A stretch of DNA of 64,000 nucleotides from Desulfobacterales bacterium (lineage in GTDB: Bacteria; Desulfobacterota; Desulfobacteria; Desulfobacterales; SpSt-501): contig JALOOU010000045.1 in NCBI GenBank assembly GCA_025454255.1, positions 1-64,000 of the forward strand, in the 5' to 3' direction. The notes under the pieces are model-generated. The model was not told where the DNA came from and did not search any database. It saw only the letters and a program-made list of their open reading frames with translations. The position numbers and the translations under genes were made by a program. Shown in pieces: positions 24,956 through 34,066 of the stretch (positions are counted from its first letter, which is position 1; every line of letters starts with the position of its first letter).

Positions 24956-26458
24956 CTACCCCGCGGATCCGGGCGGCGGCGCGCCCAGCGCCGTGGGGCT
25001 GATGTCCTGGATGTAGCTGCGGATGCCGCGTACGATCGAATTGGCCACCTGCTCCTGGAACGCGGGCGTGGTCAGCAGCCGGCACTCGTCGCGGTTGCTG
25101 ATGAAGGCGGTCTCCACCAGGACCGACGGCATGCGCGCCCCGAGCAGCACGTAGAAGGGCGCCTGCTTCACCCCCTTGTCCTTGATGCGCGGATAGCCGT
25201 TGGCGGCGAGGTGCGTGACCATCCCGGACTGTACGAAGGCCGCCAGGCGGCTCGACTCGTTGATCTTGGCGTTCTTGAGCAGATCGTTCAGGATGGAGTG
25301 CAGGTCGCTGATGTTCTTGGTGGAGGTGGCGTTCTCCATGGCGGCGACCCGGATCGACTCGTCGTCGGTCGCCAGGTTCAAAAAGTAGGTCTCCGTGCCG
25401 TAGGCGCGCGGGTCGCGCGAGGCGTTGGTGTGGATCGAGATGAAGAGGTCCGCGCGGTGAGTGTTGGCGAAGGCCGTGCGCTCCTCGAGCGTGAGGTAGC
25501 GGTCGTCGTTTCTGGTCATCAGGACCTCGAGGCCGACATCCTCTTGCAGCTTGCGGGCCAGACGCCGGGCGATCTGCAGCACGATGTCCTTTTCGTGCAC
25601 CCCCGGGATGAACCCGGGCGCACCGAAGTCCTTGCCGCCGTGGCCCGGGTCGATCACCACGCGCCGCACCCCCAGGGCCAGCTGCTTGGCCAGCGCCCCG
25701 CGCGGCATCTTGCGGGTCTTGTCGACGAGCGCCTCGCCGGCCGCCCCCCCTCTGCCGGGGGTCGGCGGGGGGGCCGCGCCGTTTGCGCCCCAGACGTCGA
25801 TGACGATGCGGAAAGGGTCCTTGAGCGAGAAGACCTTGTAGGTCTCGAAGGACTTGATGTCGAGCACCACGCGCACCGAGTCCAGGGTGTTGCGCGCGGC
25901 GCGGGCGTCGCTCAGGAGGTCGTCGTTGATCGGGATGGATTTCTGAACCCCCTCGCCGATGGTGCTGTGGGCCAAATCGACGTAGAGCCGCGGCGGCTTG
26001 TCGATGGAGGGGTCCGCCCGGAGCAGCCGGTGGCTGAAGTCGGTCTCGCGGTCGGCGTAGACCACGACCCGGGTGTAGTCCGGGTTGGACCAGTGGCGCA
26101 GATCCTGCACGATCGAGAGCCCCTCCTCCTCGGGGGCGGGCTTGGCGGGTGGCTTCGCGGACTTCGCCGCCGCCGGCTCGGCCTCGGCCGCCGGCGGCGG
26201 CGCCTGCGGCCGGCGGGCCACACCCGCCGGCGGGGCCCAGGGCCGCGGCATGCCCTGCAGCTCCTTGGTGGCCATGCCGGCGTAGGGGCTCTCCGGGTGC
26301 TCCTTGACGATCTTTTCGAAATTTTCCTGGGCGGCCTTCAGGTCCGAGTTGAACTTGAGCCCCTTGTGCAGGTCGTAGTAGAGCATCCCCTCCATGTAGA
26401 GGCTCGCGGCGACCCACTCCCCGGCCGGGTCCTCGAGGGGCCGATGCACAGCATCCAC
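24956..26458 (-). CDS. N-acetylmuramoyl-L-alanine amidase (AmiC-type), C-terminal part of a frameshifted gene
   Basis: This 500-residue reading contains an AMIN-like domain (YTRVVVYADRETDFSHRLL...RVVLDIKSFETYKVFSLKDPFRIVIDVWG) and an Amidase_3 catalytic domain. The catalytic zinc motifs are VVIDPGHGGKDFGA, HEKDIVLQIA, ISIHTNAS and VLVETAFISN, so the active site is complete. It has no signal peptide. Its first part (VAASLYMEGMLYYDLHKG) continues a repeat that begins in the upstream frame, so the true gene is 24956-27069 with a frameshift near 26440. The enzyme cleaves peptide side chains from glycan strands during cell separation. Confidence 0.85.
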   Translation of the reverse strand: MDAVHRPLEDPAGEWVAASLYMEGMLYYDLHKGLKFNSDLKAAQENFEKIVKEHPESPYAGMATKELQGMPRPWAPPAGVARRPQAPPPAAEAEPAAAKSAKPPAKPAPEEEGLSIVQDLRHWSNPDYTRVVVYADRETDFSHRLLRADPSIDKPPRLYVDLAHSTIGEGVQKSIPINDDLLSDARAARNTLDSVRVVLDIKSFETYKVFSLKDPFRIVIDVWGANGAAPPPTPGRGGAAGEALVDKTRKMPRGALAKQLALGVRRVVIDPGHGGKDFGAPGFIPGVHEKDIVLQIARRLARKLQEDVGLEVLMTRNDDRYLTLEERTAFANTHRADLFISIHTNASRDPRAYGTETYFLNLATDDESIRVAAMENATSTKNISDLHSILNDLLKNAKINESSRLAAFVQSGMVTHLAANGYPRIKDKGVKQAPFYVLLGARMPSVLVETAFISNRDECRLLTTPAFQEQVANSIVRGIRSYIQDISPTALGAPPPGSAG

Positions 26459-27069
26459 TCGCGCCGGTTGGCCTCGGTCGGCTTGCCGCGCCGCAGCTGC
26501 TTAAAACACGCCTCGGCGCTCTGGTAGCCCTGTTTCGCCGCGCGCGCCTCGGCGCTGCTCTTTCGGGGCGCGGCCGGGGCCTCCTTGGGGGCGGCAGCGG
26601 CCGCAGCGGCGGTGCTCTTTTCCCGGGCGGGTGCCTTGCCGGGCTTCTCCTCCCGTGCTGCCGGCTCGCTCATCTTCTGGAGCTCGGCCGCGGCCCGCTC
26701 GCGGTAGGCGCTGCCCGGGAACTGCTTCTGGATCTGCTCGAAGAGTTCGGCCGCCTTCCTGCCGTCGGCCGGTTTTTGGGAAAATTTGGCAAGGTCCCGG
26801 TAAAGCGCACCGGACTGGAAGAGGCTCGCCGGCGCCCAGGGCCCGCGGTTGTCCTGGCGGTAGACCGCCTGGAACTTCTCGATGCACCGCTCCCAGTTCT
26901 GGCGCTGCTTCTGGGCGGCCGGATCCTTGCGCAGCGCGCGCACGCAGGCGTCGGCGTCGAAAAACGCGTTGCTCAGGTCGGCGGCGGCGGTTTCACCGGG
27001 CGGGACGACCCCGGCCAGGAGAAGCCAGAGAAGCGCCCAACAGACCAACTGTGCACGGGCTCGCGGCAT
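26338..27069 (-). CDS. N-terminal part of the frameshifted amidase: signal peptide and TPR-like repeat
   Basis: The reading begins with a signal peptide (LVCWALLWLLLAGVVPPGETAAADL), then a repeat, ACVRALRKDPAAQKQRQNWE to ERAAAELQKM. After an A/K/E/P-rich linker a second copy starts (ACFKQLRRGKPTEANRREWMLCI) and goes out of frame at about 26440. The second copy resumes in the other frame as EDPAGEWVAASLYMEGMLY. Comparison of the two repeats suggests loss of roughly 15-17 bases. The last 40 residues here are out-of-frame nonsense. Without this part the amidase could not be exported. Confidence 0.75.
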   Translation of the reverse strand: MPRARAQLVCWALLWLLLAGVVPPGETAAADLSNAFFDADACVRALRKDPAAQKQRQNWERCIEKFQAVYRQDNRGPWAPASLFQSGALYRDLAKFSQKPADGRKAAELFEQIQKQFPGSAYRERAAAELQKMSEPAAREEKPGKAPAREKSTAAAAAAAPKEAPAAPRKSSAEARAAKQGYQSAEACFKQLRRGKPTEANRREWMLCIGPSRTRPGSGSPRASTWRGCSTTTCTRGSSSTRT

Positions 27070-27112
27070 GCAACCAAGTGTTCGGTGGTGCCCCGGATGG
27101 GCAGATGGATGT

Positions 27113-29803
27113 TTACGGGTCGATTCGTTCAGACTTTACCCCAAATCGATTGGAAATTCCAGGCGAATCGACGGTTTTTTTCGATCCATCGGCCGCATCT
27201 GGCGTGCGCCCGCCGGCCAGCGCCTGCATCCGGCTCAGCGCGTTCAGCGCCTCGAGCGGGGTGAGCGCTTCGAGCTCCAGGCCGCGCAGCTCCTCGAGCA
27301 CCCTGGCCTCGGGGGGGCGGAAGAGCTCCAGCTGCATCGGGCCCGGTTTGGCGTCCCGGGGGGCGGGCATCGAAACCGGGGCGCCGTGCTCCCCGCTCTC
27401 GATGCCGAAGAGGATCCGCTTGGCCCGGCGGATCACCGCCGGCGGGATCCCGGCCAGGCGGGCCACCTGGATCCCGTAGCTGCGGTTGGTGCCGCCGGGC
27501 ACGAGCTTGTGCAGGAAGATGATCTCGTCGTTCCACTCCTTGACCGCGATGTTGAAGTTCTTGACGCGCGGCTTGCGGTCGGCCAGATCGGTGAGCTCGT
27601 GGTAGTGGGTGGCGAAGAGGGTCTTGACGCCGGTGCCGTTCAGGTCGTGCAGGTACTCGGCCACGGCCCAGGCGATGCTCAGCCCGTCGAAGGTGCTGGT
27701 GCCGCGGCCGATCTCATCGAGAATGACCAGGCTGCGGCCGGTGGCATGGTTCAAAATGTTGGCGGTCTCCTGCATCTCGACCATGAAAGTGCTCTGGCCC
27801 TGGGAGAGGTTGTCGAGCGCGCCGACCCGGGTGAAGATCCGGTCGACGATGCCGACGGCGGCCTTGCGCGCGGGGACGAACCCCCCCATCTGGGCCATGA
27901 TGACGAGCAGGGCCGCCTGCCGCAGCACGGTGGACTTTCCGGCCATGTTCGGCCCGGTGATGATCAGCACCTGGTTGGCCGCATCGTCCAGCTCGAGCGA
28001 GTTGGGCACGAAGCGCTCCCCGCCGATCATCTTCTCCACCACCGGGTGGCGCCCCTCCTCGATGAGCAGGCGCCCGTCCTCGAGGATCTCCGGTCGGCAG
28101 TAGTGGTTCTGGTCGGCCGCCTCGGCCAGGTTCAAAAGGCAGTCGAGCTCGGCCAGAAACCGCGCCACCGTCTGCAGCTGCGGATGGCGCTCCGCGGCCG
28201 CCGCGCGCACCTGCTGAAACAGTCGGTGCTCGAGTTCGGCGCGCTGCTGCTCCGCGCCCAGCACCTTGGCTTCAAAGCGCTTGAGCTCGTCGGTGATGTA
28301 GCGCTCGGCGTTGACCAGGGTCTGTTTGCGCACGTAGTGGGCCGGGGCCGCGTGCGCGCGCGCCTTGGGCACCTCGATATAGTAGCCGAAGACCCGGTTG
28401 TAGCTCACCTTGAGGCTGTTGACCCCGGTCGCCTCGCGCTCCTGTTTCTCCAGCCGCGCGAGGTATCCTTTGGCGTCGCGGCTGATGGCGGCCAGCTCGT
28501 CCAGCTCGGCGTCGAAGCCGGCCTTGATGAGGTGGCCCTCGTGGATCCCCGGCGGGGCGTCCTCGCGGATGGCGCGCTCGATCAGCCCGGCCAGCCGTTG
28601 GAGCTCCTCGATCGGCCCCGGCGGCGTGAAGCGCTCCGCCGAGAGCCCGCCGAGCTCGGCCCAGAGGACGGGCAGGACCTGAAGCGAGCGCATCAGCGCC
28701 AGGAGGTCGCGCCCGTTGGCCTGGTTCATGACGGTCTTGCTGCCCACCCGCTCCAGGTCGTGCACCGCCTTGAGCCGCTCGCGCAGCGCGCGCCGCGCGA
28801 TCACCCGCTCGCGGGCCTCGGCCACGGCTTCCTGGCGCTGCGCGATGGCCTGCCGGTCGCGCAGCGGGCTGAGCAGCCAGCGCTGGAGCAGGCGCGCCCC
28901 CATGGCGGTGCGGGTGTGGTCCAGCACCGAAAGCAGGGTGCCGCGGCGCGAGCCGGTGCGCAGGTTGCGGGTCAGCTCCAGGTTGAGCCGGCTGGTCTCG
29001 TCGACCACCAGGCAGGCGTCGAGCGAATAGCTTTCCAGGCGCGTAAGGTGCGCGGTCTGCTGCTTCTGGGTCTCGGCGACATAGGCCATCAGCGCCCCGG
29101 CCGCAGCCACGCCGGCGCGGAAGTGCTCGCAGCCGAACCCTTCCAGGTTGACGGTCTGGAATTGCTCGGTCAGCCGGCGGTAGGCCCGGCGGTAGTCGAA
29201 CTCCCGGTCGTTCAGATAGGTGACCGCCGCCGCAAGGCCCTGCTCCGCCTCGGCCCCGCCCCGGGCGCTCTCGGGCAGCAGGATCTCCTTCGGTCCCACC
29301 CGCCGAACCTCCTCCCGCAGCGCCTCGGGATCTGCCGATTCGGTGGCGCGGAAGGTGGCGGTGGAGATGTCGAGGTAGGCCAGCCCCGCGGCGCCGCCGG
29401 CGCGCGCCAGCGCCAGGATGAAGTTGTCGGTGCGGGCGTCGAGGAACTCCTCGTCGACGATCATACCCGGCGTGATGACGCGCACGACCTCGCGGCGCAC
29501 CAGGCCCTTGGCGGCGGCCGGGTCCTCCACCTGGTCGCAGACGGCCACCTTGTAGCCGTTTTCGATCAGCCGGGCGATGTAGCCGGTGGCGGCGCGGTGG
29601 GGCACCCCGCACATCGGCACGGGGGACTCGTCGTTTTTGTTGCGGGAGGTCAGGGTGATGTCGAGCACACGCGCGGCGGTCTCGGCATCTTCGAAGAACA
29701 TCTCGTAGAAGTCCCCCATGCGGTAGAACAGAATGGCATCCGGGTGCTCCCCCTTGATCTGGAGGTACTGCCGCACCATGGGGGTCGACTTGGGGGCGGT
29801 CAT
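27113..29803 (-). CDS. mutS: DNA mismatch repair protein MutS
   Basis: This 896-residue ATPase recognises base mismatches and starts repair. The N-terminal mismatch-binding motif is FYRMGDFYEMFFEDA (Phe-x-Glu near residue 34). Connector, lever and clamp domains follow, then the ATPase with Walker A TGPNMAGKSTVLRQ (about 617), LVILDEIGRGTSTFDG and FATHYHELT. The helix-turn-helix dimerisation tail ends near the C-terminus. Full length matches the family (about 850-900). It lies 43 bases upstream of the amidase start on the same strand. Confidence 0.97.
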   Translation of the reverse strand: MTAPKSTPMVRQYLQIKGEHPDAILFYRMGDFYEMFFEDAETAARVLDITLTSRNKNDESPVPMCGVPHRAATGYIARLIENGYKVAVCDQVEDPAAAKGLVRREVVRVITPGMIVDEEFLDARTDNFILALARAGGAAGLAYLDISTATFRATESADPEALREEVRRVGPKEILLPESARGGAEAEQGLAAAVTYLNDREFDYRRAYRRLTEQFQTVNLEGFGCEHFRAGVAAAGALMAYVAETQKQQTAHLTRLESYSLDACLVVDETSRLNLELTRNLRTGSRRGTLLSVLDHTRTAMGARLLQRWLLSPLRDRQAIAQRQEAVAEARERVIARRALRERLKAVHDLERVGSKTVMNQANGRDLLALMRSLQVLPVLWAELGGLSAERFTPPGPIEELQRLAGLIERAIREDAPPGIHEGHLIKAGFDAELDELAAISRDAKGYLARLEKQEREATGVNSLKVSYNRVFGYYIEVPKARAHAAPAHYVRKQTLVNAERYITDELKRFEAKVLGAEQQRAELEHRLFQQVRAAAAERHPQLQTVARFLAELDCLLNLAEAADQNHYCRPEILEDGRLLIEEGRHPVVEKMIGGERFVPNSLELDDAANQVLIITGPNMAGKSTVLRQAALLVIMAQMGGFVPARKAAVGIVDRIFTRVGALDNLSQGQSTFMVEMQETANILNHATGRSLVILDEIGRGTSTFDGLSIAWAVAEYLHDLNGTGVKTLFATHYHELTDLADRKPRVKNFNIAVKEWNDEIIFLHKLVPGGTNRSYGIQVARLAGIPPAVIRRAKRILFGIESGEHGAPVSMPAPRDAKPGPMQLELFRPPEARVLEELRGLELEALTPLEALNALSRMQALAGGRTPDAADGSKKTVDSPGISNRFGVKSERIDP

Positions 29804-29840
29804 TTCACTTTCGGAACGGGTGCGACGGAAGCTCCCCGCC

Positions 29841-30221
29841 TCAACGCGGGTGGGTCGGGGAGGTGATGGAGGACTCGGGCGGGTCGCCGGGCAACGGTTC
29901 GCCCTTGAGCCGCGCCAGCTCGGATTTGAGCGCGTTGGCCTCGGCCTCGCGGTCGGCGGCGGCGGCCGAGAGCTGCTTCAAGGCCTTGCGTTTGCGCACC
30001 TTGTCGGGCAGCGCGAAGACAAAGGCCACCAGCAGCCCGAAGACGAAAAAGATGAGGTAGAACACCGCCAGCGGCAGCTGGGGTGAGCGGTATTCAGGCG
30101 TCACGCCGAGGTTGAACCGCAGACTCTGATCGGTTCCGAAAAAATGGCTCTCGTTCTGGTACATCGCCAGACCCATGACGGCCAGGATGATCAGCCAGAT
30201 GACCAGCTTCGACTTGTTCAT
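29841..30221 (-). CDS. LapA (DUF1049)-domain membrane protein
   Basis: This 126-residue protein has two transmembrane helices: KLVIWLIILAVMGLAMYQNE (4-23) and LPLAVFYLIFFVFGLLVAFVFAL (50-72). A coiled-coil cytoplasmic tail (KALKQLSAAAADREAEANALKSELARLKG) follows, the pattern of LapA/YciS-type proteins that help LPS assembly control. The tail is polar and ends in proline-rich sequence. It lies 37 bases before mutS in the same direction, within a HIT-LapA-mutS-amidase run. Confidence 0.75.
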   Translation of the reverse strand: MNKSKLVIWLIILAVMGLAMYQNESHFFGTDQSLRFNLGVTPEYRSPQLPLAVFYLIFFVFGLLVAFVFALPDKVRKRKALKQLSAAAADREAEANALKSELARLKGEPLPGDPPESSITSPTHPR

Positions 30222-30245
30222 GTGAGCGTCTCCGGAAGAGTGGAT

Positions 30246-30737
30246 TCAAGGCGCGATCGCCGCGAAATGTGGTTTCAGGTTGTCGCAGGTCTCCTTCAGG
30301 TGCTGGGGGATGACGCGAACGTCGGCGAAGACCGCCAGGGCGTTGGTGTCTCCCAGCCAGCGGGGGACCACGTGCAGGTGCAGGTGCTCCTCGATACCGG
30401 CGCCGGCCACCCGGCCTAAATTCAGCCCCACGTTGAAGCCCTCCGGCCGCATCACCCGCTTGAGCACCGCAACCGCCTGCTCAACGGTGGACATGAGCAG
30501 ACCCATCTCCTCGCGGTCGAGCTCCGCGAGGGAAGCTACGTGCCGCAGCGGGGCCACGAGCAGGTGGCCGTTGATGTAGGGAAACTTGTTCATCAGGACC
30601 ATGGTGCGCCGTCCCCGGTAAAGGAGCAGTTCCGCGCTGCCGGAGAGCGCCTGGCAGAAGACGCAGCCGTCAACCTTGTCGGCCAGGATGTACTCGATCC
30701 GCCAGGGGGCCCACATGGTTTTCATCGTCGTCGTCAT
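30246..30737 (-). CDS. HIT-domain nucleotide hydrolase/phosphorylase
   Basis: This 163-residue histidine-triad protein begins MKTMWAPWRIEYILADKVDG-like and has CVFCQAL, then NKFPYINGHLLVAPLRHVASL and the triad HLHLHVVPRW with the catalytic histidine. This subgroup is usually annotated as AP4A phosphorylase/hydrolase-like. Start at ATG 30737 or at the internal ATG 30725, which matches family N-termini better. It is the first gene of the run leading to mutS. Confidence 0.92.
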   Translation of the reverse strand: MTTTMKTMWAPWRIEYILADKVDGCVFCQALSGSAELLLYRGRRTMVLMNKFPYINGHLLVAPLRHVASLAELDREEMGLLMSTVEQAVAVLKRVMRPEGFNVGLNLGRVAGAGIEEHLHLHVVPRWLGDTNALAVFADVRVIPQHLKETCDNLKPHFAAIAP

Positions 30738-30812
30738 CCGCCGCTGCCCATTTGCCCGAGCTCAAATCCGCTGTGCGCGCAGTTCAATATGTAAATGCTT
30801 CGGGGCCAAAAT

Positions 30813-31589
30813 TCAACCCTTTTCTAGCGCCAGCGGAACCAGCTCGATCGCACCCCAGAGCGCCATCTGCTCGCCCGCCACGATCACCATCCCCTCCACC
30901 CCGGGGATGCGGCGCCCGTATGCGATGGCCCGGCGCAGATCCCTGGGCGACTGCACGAGGTTGCCGATCGCCGTGGCGGCGGCGTCCGCCAGGGCGCAGG
31001 AGCGTGCCACCACGCAGGCCGCATCGGCCCGACCGAAGCTGAGCGAGTGCCCGACGGTCCCGGAGGAGGTGCACACCGCCGCCGGCTCCCCGCCCCCGCC
31101 CACGACCACCCCGATCCGCAGGCTGAGGGGCGATGCTCCGGCGTAGAGCGCCACCGTGGCCGGGGCCGCGGTCTTCATAAAAATATCGCCCCCGTTTTCG
31201 ACGATGACCTCCTCGCAGCGCTCGAGCAGCCCGCAGCCCACGCGGGCGGCGATGGCCCCGGCGACCGCGGCCATCGGCCCCACCCCGGCCGCCGCCGCGG
31301 CGGCGATCATCTCCCTGACCACCGCGGGGGCCGGGCCCCCGGCCCTCCAGGGGGAGAGCGCGTGCAAGAACCCGGGGTGTTCGCGGAGGTAGGCCTCCAG
31401 GCTCTCCCGTTGCGCGCACACCAGGCGGCGCGCGGCCTCGCGCTCCTCCCGCGAGGCCCGGATCATGAGGTCGGTTTCGCCCACGACCACCTGAAAGCTG
31501 GCCAGCCGGCCGCCGGCCGCGAGGCTGCGGTAGGTGCGCGGTTCGAACCCGCCGGCCGAGGGCGCGCGCGTGAAAGGTGCGCCCGTCAT
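30813..31589 (-). CDS. UPF0280 family protein (ApbE-like fold)
   Basis: This 258-residue protein is common in methanogens and Desulfobacterota. Recognisable parts are SFQVVVGETDLMIRA, MAAVAGAIAARVG, EEVIVENGGDIFMK, TVGHSLSFGRADAACVVA and ADAAATAIGNLV. The fold relates to FAD:protein transferase ApbE, but function is unproven. I chose ATG 31589 because it overlaps the TGA of the dGTPase gene (ATGA). The ORF track start at 31634 would lie inside that gene. Confidence 0.85.
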   Translation of the reverse strand: MTGAPFTRAPSAGGFEPRTYRSLAAGGRLASFQVVVGETDLMIRASREEREAARRLVCAQRESLEAYLREHPGFLHALSPWRAGGPAPAVVREMIAAAAAAGVGPMAAVAGAIAARVGCGLLERCEEVIVENGGDIFMKTAAPATVALYAGASPLSLRIGVVVGGGGEPAAVCTSSGTVGHSLSFGRADAACVVARSCALADAAATAIGNLVQSPRDLRRAIAYGRRIPGVEGMVIVAGEQMALWGAIELVPLALEKG

Positions 31590-32764
31590 CCCCCGCCGCT
31601 CTGGATATAGGCCGGCCGCAGATGCGCGGGGCACTGGTCGATGAAGTAGGTGTCGGTCATGCCGGCGATGAAGTCGCGCACGATCTCAGCGGGGGAGTGC
31701 CCCGCGACATACTCCGGCGACATGCCGTTCAGAAACCCCCGGAAGATCACCGAGTCCAGCCGCTGGTCGGAGATGGCGGCGAGGTACTCCGCGAACAGGC
31801 GGCGGAAGAGCTCCCGGATGGCGCCGGTCTGCGGCTTCATGCGCGGGTTCAGGTAGATGCGATCCAGGTTGAACTGCTTAAGCCGGCGCAGGGCCTCGGA
31901 GACCTCCGGGCTGAAGGCCACGTACCCCTTTTCGTGGCTGGTTTTCAGGATGTCGGTCACCAGGTGGTAGACGATCGTGCCGTTGGTGTCGCCGAGCAGG
32001 CGCACGCTCGCCTGCGGCAGATCCTCGCGGCGGATCAGCCGCAGGCGGATGGCATCCTCAATGTCGCGGCCGATGTAGCTCACGGTGTCGGCCATGCGCA
32101 CCACGCAGCCCTCCAGGCTCATGGGGGTGAGCTCGGTGTCGGGCCGGTCCTTCTTGGCCTGCATCTCGGCCGCGAGGCTCGCGAAGCTCTTTCCCGGCAG
32201 CGGCGCAAGGCTCTGGTTGTGCACCTCCCCGTCGTGGCAGAGGATCCCGTCCAGGGTCTGCAGGCAGAGGTTCCAGCCCTGCCCCTTGCGCTCGACCAGG
32301 TCGAGGAAGTGCACGCTCTGCACGTTGTGCTGGAAGGTGCCGATCCCGTGCTCCACGCACAGCTCGGAGAGAAACCGCTCGCCGTCGTGGCCGAAGGGGG
32401 TGTGGCCGATGTCGTGGCCGAGAGCGATCGCCTCGATCAAATCCTCGTTCAGGCCGAGGAAGCGGCCGATGCTGCGGCTGATCTTGGAGACGAGCTGGAC
32501 GTGCAGCACGCGGTGGGTGATGTGGTCGTTGCGGATCAGGTAGAAGACTTGGGTCTTGTCGATGTAGCGCGCGTAGGCGCGCGAGTGCAGGATCCGGTCC
32601 ACGTCAACGGAAAACGCCTGCCGGTAGCCCTCGGTCAGAAACTCCTCCGTGCGCCGGCGCAGGGCGTCCGTGTTCCTGACGGCGTGGGCCGAGAGGCCGG
32701 CGGCGTGGCGCAGGTCGAGCTGCTCGCGGATGCTGCGCAGCGGCGGCGGGTCAGATCTCTCCAT
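31586..32764 (-). CDS. Deoxyguanosinetriphosphate triphosphohydrolase-like HD-domain protein
   Basis: This 392-residue HD-superfamily enzyme splits dNTPs to nucleoside and triphosphate. Markers are RTEEFLTEGYRQAFSVDVDRILHSRAYARYIDKTQVF, then THRVLHVQLVSKISRSI and the metal motif GHDIGHTPFGHDGERFL. FNLDRIYLNPRM and the DFIAGMTDTYF tail (usually F-x-AGMTD) are also present. I chose ATG 32764; the track's start at 32770 is TTG. It overlaps the end of the ATP-grasp gene by 14 bases. Confidence 0.92.
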   Translation of the reverse strand: MERSDPPPLRSIREQLDLRHAAGLSAHAVRNTDALRRRTEEFLTEGYRQAFSVDVDRILHSRAYARYIDKTQVFYLIRNDHITHRVLHVQLVSKISRSIGRFLGLNEDLIEAIALGHDIGHTPFGHDGERFLSELCVEHGIGTFQHNVQSVHFLDLVERKGQGWNLCLQTLDGILCHDGEVHNQSLAPLPGKSFASLAAEMQAKKDRPDTELTPMSLEGCVVRMADTVSYIGRDIEDAIRLRLIRREDLPQASVRLLGDTNGTIVYHLVTDILKTSHEKGYVAFSPEVSEALRRLKQFNLDRIYLNPRMKPQTGAIRELFRRLFAEYLAAISDQRLDSVIFRGFLNGMSPEYVAGHSPAEIVRDFIAGMTDTYFIDQCPAHLRPAYIQSGGG

Positions 32765-33536
32765 TTGCAATCATCGTCTCCATGAGCTGGGTGTGGTCGA
32801 TCCCGGCCCGGCGGAAGCCCTCCAGGCCGTATTTCATGTTGGCCTCGAGCACGCCGTAGCCTTCGCCGCAGCGGCAGATGTCGACGCCGACATCGTCCCA
32901 GCCGCAGGCCTCCGCCGTTCGCGCGGCGAGCGTCCGGGCCGCCGCGGGGACCGGCGCGAGGTCCACCCGGCCGCCGGCGGCGAGGTTCGAACGGAACTCC
33001 CCTGCGGCGCAGATGCGCCAGTAGGCGTGCACGACCCGGCCGCCGATGACGACCACGCGCATGTCCCGGTCGGCCGGCAGGTACTCCTGGATGTAGGCGA
33101 TCCGGGTCTTCGCGCAGTAGTCGTGCAGCTCGCCCGGGGTGGTGATCAGGTAGACGCCCCGGCCCAGCGCGGAGCCGCGGGGGATCTTGCCCACGAACGG
33201 AAAACGGAAATGCTCGCGGATGCGCGCTTTCTGCACCGGCCCGTAGAAGACCCGGGTCCGCGGGTGCGGAATGCCCAGCAGCGAAAACAGGGCGCTCTGC
33301 CGGATCTTGTCCTGGGCGCAGGCATAGGTGTTCCAGCTGGGGAAGGTGCGTTTGCCCAGGGTGTGGAACAGGCTGGCGTAGAAGGCCGACGGGTAATAGA
33401 CCGTCCCGGCCGCATGCATCAGGGCCCGCTCCCCCTCGCTGTAGTCCTCCAGGTTGGGTCGCACGCCGAGCGTCTGCACGTTGCGGCAGTTTCGCAGTCG
33501 GCGCTCAAGGGCGATCACTTTGCGCGTAACGCTCAT
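32751..33536 (-). CDS. RimK-like ATP-grasp family protein
   Basis: This 261-residue protein has YYPSAFYASLFHTLGKRTFPSWNTYACAQDKIRQSALFSLLGIPHPRT in the pre-ATP-grasp region. FPFVGKIPRGSALGRGVYL (ATP-binding Lys and glycine loop), RIAYIQEYLPADRDMRVVVIGGRVV and VGVDICRCGEGYGVLEANMKYG (metal-binding Glu and Asn) complete the ATP-grasp signature. It probably ligates an amino acid or similar to a carboxylate; the substrate is unknown. I chose ATG 33536, which overlaps the Mut7-C stop as ATGA. The genes from 34066 down to 30813 form one overlapping operon. Confidence 0.85.
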   Translation of the reverse strand: MSVTRKVIALERRLRNCRNVQTLGVRPNLEDYSEGERALMHAAGTVYYPSAFYASLFHTLGKRTFPSWNTYACAQDKIRQSALFSLLGIPHPRTRVFYGPVQKARIREHFRFPFVGKIPRGSALGRGVYLITTPGELHDYCAKTRIAYIQEYLPADRDMRVVVIGGRVVHAYWRICAAGEFRSNLAAGGRVDLAPVPAAARTLAARTAEACGWDDVGVDICRCGEGYGVLEANMKYGLEGFRRAGIDHTQLMETMIANGEI

Positions 33537-34066
33537 GGCCTCGCTTCGAACAGTCTCTGGATCCGCTCCAGGCTGCGGGCGGTGTGGGTCCCGGCCCAGT
33601 AGAGTCTCAGGCAGCGCGGGCAGCGGCCGAACCCGGGTGCGGTCTGCCAGACGTAGTCGGGCACGGCGCCGCGGGCCTGCTGCCGGCCGATGGCCTCGAT
33701 CGGCAGATTGCAGCGCAGGCAGCGGCTGAAGGGCCTGAGGTCGCACGCCGACAGCCCCAGCTCCCGGAGCACCTGCGCGGCCTGCGCGAACGGGTCGTCG
33801 GCGCGGATGAAAATCGCGGCCCGCTCCGGGAGCGCGGCGAGCACGCGGCGCGTGCGCGTCAGCAGAATGCGCCCCTCGCCGCAGCGCTGCGGGAACTTGG
33901 CCGGCGGGCACTCGGTTTCAAGGAGCGCATCGAAGCCCAGCAGGCGCAGCCATTTGCCCAGCCGGCCCAGCGTGCGTTCGACGGCGAATGCGGGGGCTCC
34001 TGGCGGCGAAGCGCCGGAGGGCGAAGCGTGCGTATGCATCGATAACCCGGGCACGTGGCGTTTCAC
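33533..34066 (-). CDS. Mut7-C RNAse-domain protein (DUF82, PIN-like plus zinc ribbon)
   Basis: The 177-residue reading has FAVERTLGRLGKWLRLLGFDAL (PIN-like start with conserved Asp), GRILLTRTRRVL, then a zinc ribbon CLRCNLPIEA...FGRCPRCLRLYWAGTH. The family is predicted to be an RNase related to the C-terminal domain of Mut-7. It is the first gene of the UPF0280 operon. The first 26 residues are unrelated to the family, so the real start may be ATG 34039 or later. Confidence 0.85.
   Translation of the reverse strand: MKRHVPGLSMHTHASPSGASPPGAPAFAVERTLGRLGKWLRLLGFDALLETECPPAKFPQRCGEGRILLTRTRRVLAALPERAAIFIRADDPFAQAAQVLRELGLSACDLRPFSRCLRCNLPIEAIGRQQARGAVPDYVWQTAPGFGRCPRCLRLYWAGTHTARSLERIQRLFEARP

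Noticed and set aside
26882-29866. 994-residue plus-strand ORF opposite mutS
   Set aside because: MutS motifs in the minus-strand frame are unambiguous.
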